A DNA stretch of 11,526 bases from Betaproteobacteria bacterium (GTDB lineage: Bacteria > Pseudomonadota > Gammaproteobacteria > Burkholderiales > SG8-39). The stretch covers positions 1 to 11,526 of the forward strand of contig VBCJ01000258.1 in assembly GCA_005884335.1 (NCBI GenBank), in the 5' to 3' direction. Positions 7,834-11,526 of the stretch are shown piece after piece. Within the stretch, counting starts at the first letter, position 1. The number at the start of each line of letters is the position of its first letter. The notes beneath the pieces were generated by a model that was not told the origin of the DNA, did not search any database, and was given only the letters and a program-made list of their open reading frames with translations. A program made the translations under genes and the position numbers.

Positions 7834-9348
7834 CTAGGCCGCCGCACCCGCCTTCGCGCGCCCGAGGGCGGCGGACCCAGGGAACACCAGCGACTTGATC
7901 ACCACCGGCACGGCGCCGGAAGTCTCGAGCAGCGCCCCGATGTCGATGAAGTCGAATTCTTTGAGGACGATCCCGTCGATCGACACGATCGCATTGGGTA
8001 GTCGAGTCTCTTCCAGGCAATGAATTCCGATCAGGCCGCCGATGTCGCCGTCGCCGACGAGGACGAGCGGCAGGCCGCGGTCGAGCGCTTTCGCGAGGCC
8101 GGCGGTGATCCCTCGACAAAAGTTGTCGAGCCGAGCAAAGGTCGCCGACTTGCTCCAGCGATAGCAGAGCGCCACCGTCTGCTCGCCTTCATGCAGATCG
8201 AGGCGCCGCAGGGCGATCTGCACCGCCGCCGCGATCTTGGTGATATCGAGCGTGTCGTCGTCGAGCGGCAAATCCGGCGTTACGACCGGCACGTTTTTCA
8301 GAGGAAGCACGTCTTGCGGCGCGACGAAGATCGTGCTGCCGCTCACCTGGATGGTGTACTGGGAGGCGCCGATCACGGTGGCGCGGATCCCTTCGTCGGA
8401 AGCGACGATACGCGGTCCCCAGGCCTTGACCCGTTCGAGGATCGCACGGGCGAGCGCCGGTCCCAGATCGCCGAAAGCCTCGCGCTCGCGTCCGTAGATA
8501 TATTCCGACACGCCGCCCGAAAAGCTGATCGCTTCGGGCTTGCGCTCGTTGCGCAGCGGATCGAGGCGCAGCAGGGCATTCGACTGGGCGCGAAGGACCG
8601 GCCGGCTCATGGCTTCGAACAGACGATCGGCCATGCGCTCGACCATTGCGTCGAGCAGGGTCGCGTCGGGTTTCGCGCCGATTTCGAGAAAGAGCCCGAC
8701 CTCCGAGGCGAAACGCCGGCCGGCTTCCTCGATACGCGCCACGCGTCCCTCGGAGTCGAGAGACACGATGCGGGCGCCGATGTCGGCTGCAGTCGTCTCG
8801 ACGACGTCGCCCGCCTCGCAGACGGCGATTTTGGAAGTTCCGCCGCCGATATCGACGTTCATGACCCGGGCGGACTCCCGGATCGAGCGTGCGGCCGCGC
8901 CCGAGCCGAAGGCGGCGAGCATGGCTTCGAGCGCGTCGCCCGCGCTCACCGACACGAATTTTCCCGCCTGGGCCGCGAACAAATCTCCGATGGCGCGCGC
9001 GTTGCTGCGCCGGACGGCGACCCCGGTGAGGATGAGCGCACCCGTATCGATCGCCTTCGGATCGATCCGGGCGAGCGCGTATTGCCTGTCGATGAAGCGC
9101 CCGAGCGCTAGAGCGTCTATGGTCGCGTCGCCGGCGTACGGAGTGAGAAGAACCTCGGATTCGTGAATGAGCTTGCGCTCGGACACGACGTAGCGGTTGT
9201 CGAGCCGCTCGAGCACGAGGCGTGAGAAGACGAGGTGCGAGGTGGAGGAGCCGATGTCGACGCCGACGCTCGTGAGGCGGATTTCGTCCTCTAGCTCGAG
9301 GCTGCGTCTTACGTTGCTGAAAAAAACCCGCCCGCCTTCCTCGCTCAT
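7834..9348 (-). CDS. eutA: EutA-type reactivating factor (ethanolamine ammonia-lyase reactivase family), 504 aa
   Basis: Known EutA is an ATP-dependent chaperone that releases damaged cobalamin from ethanolamine ammonia-lyase. The match runs along the whole protein, with actin-fold ATPase motifs: phosphate 1, SVGVDIGSSTSHLVFSRL (DIGSST at 31-36); DTGALILTG near 101-109; phosphate 2, NVDIGGGTSK (DIGGGT at 166-171); adenosine motif FSGGVSEY (276-283); then IRATVIGAS, VSGSTI, and the C-terminal FIDIGALL and VPVVIKSLVFP. It is slightly longer than enterobacterial EutA (about 467 aa), with an extra N-terminal stretch of about 25 residues and an alanine-rich tail. It begins 12 bases after the cupin stop with no good ribosome binding site, which suggests translational coupling to the cupin gene. 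No eutB, eutC or other eut or microcompartment gene is in the window, so the client enzyme here is unknown; the family call is firm, the ethanolamine role is not. Confidence 0.85.
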   Translation of the reverse strand: MSEEGGRVFFSNVRRSLELEDEIRLTSVGVDIGSSTSHLVFSRLVLERLDNRYVVSERKLIHESEVLLTPYAGDATIDALALGRFIDRQYALARIDPKAIDTGALILTGVAVRRSNARAIGDLFAAQAGKFVSVSAGDALEAMLAAFGSGAAARSIRESARVMNVDIGGGTSKIAVCEAGDVVETTAADIGARIVSLDSEGRVARIEEAGRRFASEVGLFLEIGAKPDATLLDAMVERMADRLFEAMSRPVLRAQSNALLRLDPLRNERKPEAISFSGGVSEYIYGREREAFGDLGPALARAILERVKAWGPRIVASDEGIRATVIGASQYTIQVSGSTIFVAPQDVLPLKNVPVVTPDLPLDDDTLDITKIAAAVQIALRRLDLHEGEQTVALCYRWSKSATFARLDNFCRGITAGLAKALDRGLPLVLVGDGDIGGLIGIHCLEETRLPNAIVSIDGIVLKEFDFIDIGALLETSGAVPVVIKSLVFPGSAALGRAKAGAAA

Positions 9349-9360
9349 GAGAGGGCAGGG

Positions 9361-10563
9361 CTACTTCTTTGTCGGAGGGACGTACCAGCCTGATTCCATC
9401 CGGTTCGGCACGCCGCTCAGCTTCAGCGTTTCCCCGTATTCCTTGCGGATGAACGGATCCTCCATCCAGTACGGAATGGAGGTTCCGCCGTCGGGGATGT
9501 CGATCGCGGTGTAGTCGATGTGCTTCTCGCCCGGTGCGCCGGGATCGCGCCCGGGGTTATGCGGGCCGAACCAGGCCGTGAGCCGGAACGGGTCCTTCGA
9601 CACGCTGAAGTGCTGGTGGTACCAGCGCGCGCCGCCGGGGGCCGCCGACACCATGCCGACCGGCTCGTAGTCGACGCGCTTCACTTCGCCGGCACGGCCG
9701 TCCTTCCACGGCGTGACGCCCAGCCGCTCGGGCCAGGTGTAGGTGTAGCCCTTGCCCTTGACGCAGATGAGCACCGCCGCGGAGGTGTGCGCGTGTCCTT
9801 TCGAATAGCGGCCGTTCTCGTGCTGGCCGATCCAGAAATAGAAGCAGTTGTCGGTCATGAACGGCTCGACGCGCCGCCAGCCGGGGGAGCGCCTGTTGTC
9901 CAGGGGAAGATCGCAATTCACGATATCGGGAATGAAGTTCGTGCGCCGCATCGCGAGGCCGCGCACCGGGTCGGGCTCGATGTCGTCCTTGGGCTTGAAG
10001 AAATCGTCCGCGCCGTTGAACCGGTCGTGGAACACGAACGGATTTCTGAACACCGCGTCCACGTTGTTGATCATGTTGAGGACGTTCGGCGCTGTCGTGC
10101 CCGCGAGCAGCAGCGCGCCGCCCGAAGTGGCATTGACCAGTCGGTGCCAGGCGTTCATGGGTATCGAGAACATCGAACCCTTCTGCCATTCGAAGACGTG
10201 CCTTCTTGCGTCACCCTCCTGCCAGACTTCGGTCGTGCCGCGACCCTCGACGACGAGGAAGATCTCCTCGTACATGTGCCTCTCGGGATTGAGCGCCCCC
10301 GCGGGCGGAATCTCCACGACGTAGCAGCCCCACTTGGTTTCGGTGCCGGTGAGCTGGATATAGTGTCCGCGCCCGCCGGTGCGCTTCCAGGGCGCGAGCG
10401 GCAGGTCCTGCACCCTGCGGATGCCGATCCCGCGGAAAACTGGAATGCCCTCGGACTCCATGAAGGCGTCGTAAGGGGTCGGCTGTTTCTTGAACTCGCC
10501 GAAGCCGGCCTTGCGCGTGCCGGTCGGCTCGTGCCAGTGGGTTTGGTCTTTTTCGTGCGGCAT
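9361..10563 (-). CDS. Two-domain cupin protein (bicupin), possible metal-dependent dioxygenase, 400 aa
   Basis: Two cupin barrels in tandem, with no signal peptide, so cytoplasmic. The first cupin has PERHMYEEIFLVVEGRG (His96, Glu99/Glu100) and then IPMNAWHRLVN (His140), a plausible metal site but with a single His where classic cupins have HxH. The second has KGHAHTSAAVLICVKGKG (His257, His259) followed by ARWYHQHF (His316, His318). The layout resembles gentisate dioxygenase-like and other bicupin oxygenases or isomerases, but a substrate cannot be assigned. It is the first gene of the leftward cluster, its stop lies 12 bases before the EutA-type start, and it is divergent from a solute-binding protein gene. 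The ATG has only a weak ribosome binding site (GCGAGA). A palindrome begins 12 bases upstream of the start, so expression is probably controlled there. Confidence 0.8.
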   Translation of the reverse strand: MPHEKDQTHWHEPTGTRKAGFGEFKKQPTPYDAFMESEGIPVFRGIGIRRVQDLPLAPWKRTGGRGHYIQLTGTETKWGCYVVEIPPAGALNPERHMYEEIFLVVEGRGTTEVWQEGDARRHVFEWQKGSMFSIPMNAWHRLVNATSGGALLLAGTTAPNVLNMINNVDAVFRNPFVFHDRFNGADDFFKPKDDIEPDPVRGLAMRRTNFIPDIVNCDLPLDNRRSPGWRRVEPFMTDNCFYFWIGQHENGRYSKGHAHTSAAVLICVKGKGYTYTWPERLGVTPWKDGRAGEVKRVDYEPVGMVSAAPGGARWYHQHFSVSKDPFRLTAWFGPHNPGRDPGAPGEKHIDYTAIDIPDGGTSIPYWMEDPFIRKEYGETLKLSGVPNRMESGWYVPPTKK

Positions 10564-10575
10564 GGTCTCGCTGCA

Positions 10576-10594
10576 TGTTCTGATATACAGAACA
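10576..10594. promoter_or_regulatory. Candidate operator palindrome in the divergent promoter region
   Basis: TGTTCTG-ATATA-CAGAACA is a perfect inverted repeat with 7-base arms and a 5-base centre. It contains a symmetric T-N11-A (10579/10591) and is followed by a further GTTC at 10597-10600 that forms a small inverted repeat with GAAC at 10590-10593. It lies 12 bases upstream of the cupin ATG, where it would block cupin transcription, and its centre is about 59 bases upstream of the start site predicted from the TATAAT box of the divergent gene, a usual activator position. LysR-, IclR- or GntR-type regulators are all possible; no regulator gene is in the window. Confidence 0.6.
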
Positions 10595-10607
10595 CGGTTC
10601 CAATTTT

Positions 10608-10637
10608 TTGCAAAGCGCTCTCATTCGACCATATAAT
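10608..10637 (+). promoter_or_regulatory. Promoter of the solute-binding protein gene
   Basis: TTGCAA (10608-10613, 4/6 match to TTGACA), an 18-base spacer and a perfect TATAAT (10632-10637) give a sigma-70 type promoter, with transcription expected to start near 10644, about 35 bases before the ATG at 10679. TTGCAA is its own reverse complement, so the same element could serve as -35 for the leftward cupin promoter, whose -10 would then fall in the palindrome (weak, TATATC at 20-base spacing). Confidence 0.6.
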
Positions 10638-10678
10638 CCCCGCCAGCGTCAATCGCGCGGCGCTCGGAGACCGAACCG

Positions 10679-11526
10679 ATGCGGTGGAAGGACTCGATCA
10701 TCCTGCTTCAGGCGCTGGCTCTGGGCGCCGCGTGCGTTCCGCTCGCGAGCGCGCAATCCCCGGAGAGAAATCAGGCGGTCTATCTTTACGGCGGCGGCGA
10801 CCGCGCGCAGCGCCTCGCGGAGCGTGCCCGGGAGGAAGGGATGCTCGTCGTGTACACGTCGCTCGCCACCTCCGAGTCGGTGCCGCTCACCCAGGCCTTC
10901 GAAAAGAAATACGGCGTCAAGGTTCAGCTGTGGCGCTCGCTCAGCGACCAGGTGGTCAGGCGCGCCTTGAACGAAGCTAAGGCGCGCCGTCATGTCGTGG
11001 ACGTCATCGAAACCAACGGTCCCGAACTGGAGGCGCTAGCGCGCGAGCGGGTATTGGCCCGGTTTTTCAGCCCTCATATCGCAGACATTCCTTCCTGGGG
11101 CGTGCCCGCGCACCGGATGTGGATCTGTGACCGCGTCGATTTCTTCGTCGTGGCGTTCAATACGGCCAAGGTGCGCCGCGAGGAGCTTCCGGCGACCTAT
11201 GAGGGCTTCCTCGACCCCAAATGGAAAGGGCGGATCGGGCTCGAAGCGACCGACCAGGAATGGCTTGCCGGGCTCGCCATGCACTGGGGCGAGCGCCGCG
11301 CCGTGGATTTCTTTCGCGGGCTGGTCGCGATGAGGCCCGATGTGCGCAAGGGACACGTGCTGTTATCCGAGATGGTCGCAGCCGGCGAGGTGCCCGTCAG
11401 CCTCACCAACTACGCTTCCAACGCCGATTCGATGAAGCGAAGGGCGAAGCCGATCGACTGGAAGCCCGTCGAGCCGGTGATCGGCAGGCCGCAGGCGCTC
11501 GGGCTCGCGGCGAACGCGCCCCATCC
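10679..11526 (+). CDS. Periplasmic ABC transporter substrate-binding protein, 3'-partial
   Basis: The frame is open from ATG 10679 to the window end (282 codons) and continues beyond it. GGAGA at 10666-10670 is 8 bases before the ATG. The N-terminus, MRWKDSIILL and an alanine/leucine-rich core ending in PLASAQS, is a Sec signal peptide with probable cleavage after Ala25. The mature part reads like family 1 extracellular solute-binding proteins related to iron(III)-type binders: EGMLVVYTSLATSE near the start, FEKKYGVKVQLWRS, VVDVIETNGPELEALARE, FFVVAFNTAKV, YEGFLDPKWKGRIGLE, and GEVPVSLTNYASNAD. Members bind iron, phosphonates, or small organic acids or amines, so the ligand is unknown. It is divergent from the cupin gene across a 115-base regulatory region; permease and ATPase genes would be expected to its right. 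Confidence 0.85.
   Translation, partial: MRWKDSIILLQALALGAACVPLASAQSPERNQAVYLYGGGDRAQRLAERAREEGMLVVYTSLATSESVPLTQAFEKKYGVKVQLWRSLSDQVVRRALNEAKARRHVVDVIETNGPELEALARERVLARFFSPHIADIPSWGVPAHRMWICDRVDFFVVAFNTAKVRREELPATYEGFLDPKWKGRIGLEATDQEWLAGLAMHWGERRAVDFFRGLVAMRPDVRKGHVLLSEMVAAGEVPVSLTNYASNADSMKRRAKPIDWKPVEPVIGRPQALGLAANAPH

Noticed and set aside
8020..9111. A 363-codon open frame on the + strand, opposite the EutA-type gene
   Set aside because: Rich in Arg, Asp and His with no recognisable motif. It is the antisense of conserved ATPase motifs of the EutA-type gene.
7834..9348. Alternative identity as a diol dehydratase reactivase or MutL-type protein
   Set aside because: End-to-end similarity to EutA, including FIDIGALL and the closing VPVVIKSLVFP, fits EutA better than the diol dehydratase reactivase or MutL families.
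10679..10760. Lipoprotein signal in the substrate-binding protein (Cys19 after GAA)
   Set aside because: The lipobox lacks the usual Leu/Val at -3, and a good signal peptidase I site (ASA before Gln26) follows shortly.
9520..10980. A 486-codon open frame on the + strand, opposite the cupin and running into the binding-protein gene
   Set aside because: Composition is typical of a shadow frame. It crosses the promoter region and overlaps the binding-protein gene in another frame, and the cupin motifs on the other strand are clear.

Overview
The window is GC-rich, gene-dense bacterial DNA of proteobacterial type, most likely betaproteobacterial. This is inferred from the homodimeric E1 pyruvate dehydrogenase, the tRNA-Ser(GGA) with encoded CCA, the Tat and Sec exported proteins and the overall gene style. 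No marker gene fixes the taxon. Every real coding region looks metabolic or transport-related. No integrase, transposase, CRISPR array or phage gene is visible.

Left part, + strand (1-3069). It opens inside an acetyl-CoA synthetase-like gene cut by the window edge. About 100 codons are missing near its 3' end, in frame, so it lacks the C-terminal domain that carries the catalytic lysine. Sixty bases later comes a full-length acetyl-CoA synthetase-type gene (720-2828) of a clearly different sequence lineage, with every hallmark motif. A hairpin follows, then a complete tRNA-Ser(GGA) at 2979-3069.

Middle and right part, - strand (10563 down to 3161). Four genes run in the same direction: a two-domain cupin protein, a EutA-type reactivating factor, a Tat-exported amidohydrolase and a homodimeric pyruvate dehydrogenase E1 (AceE). 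The gaps are 12, 99 and 92 bases. The first two genes almost abut and are probably co-transcribed. The lower two have their own strong ribosome binding sites and may or may not belong to the same transcript.

Right end, + strand (10679 to the edge). A periplasmic substrate-binding protein of the iron/small-molecule ABC type is transcribed divergently from the cupin gene. The 115-base divergent region holds a perfect TATAAT box and a 7-5-7 palindrome (TGTTCTG-ATATA-CAGAACA), a good candidate operator for a regulator controlling both directions.

How it may work together (inference): uptake by the binding protein, processing by the amidohydrolase and the cupin (possible dioxygenase or isomerase), and entry of 2- and 3-carbon products into central metabolism through AceE and acetyl-CoA synthetase. 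The EutA homologue has no ethanolamine ammonia-lyase genes (eutBC) beside it, and no cobalamin riboswitch is evident. Its partner here is unknown. The cupin-EutA-amidohydrolase-transporter set is the best candidate in the window for an uncharacterised system.
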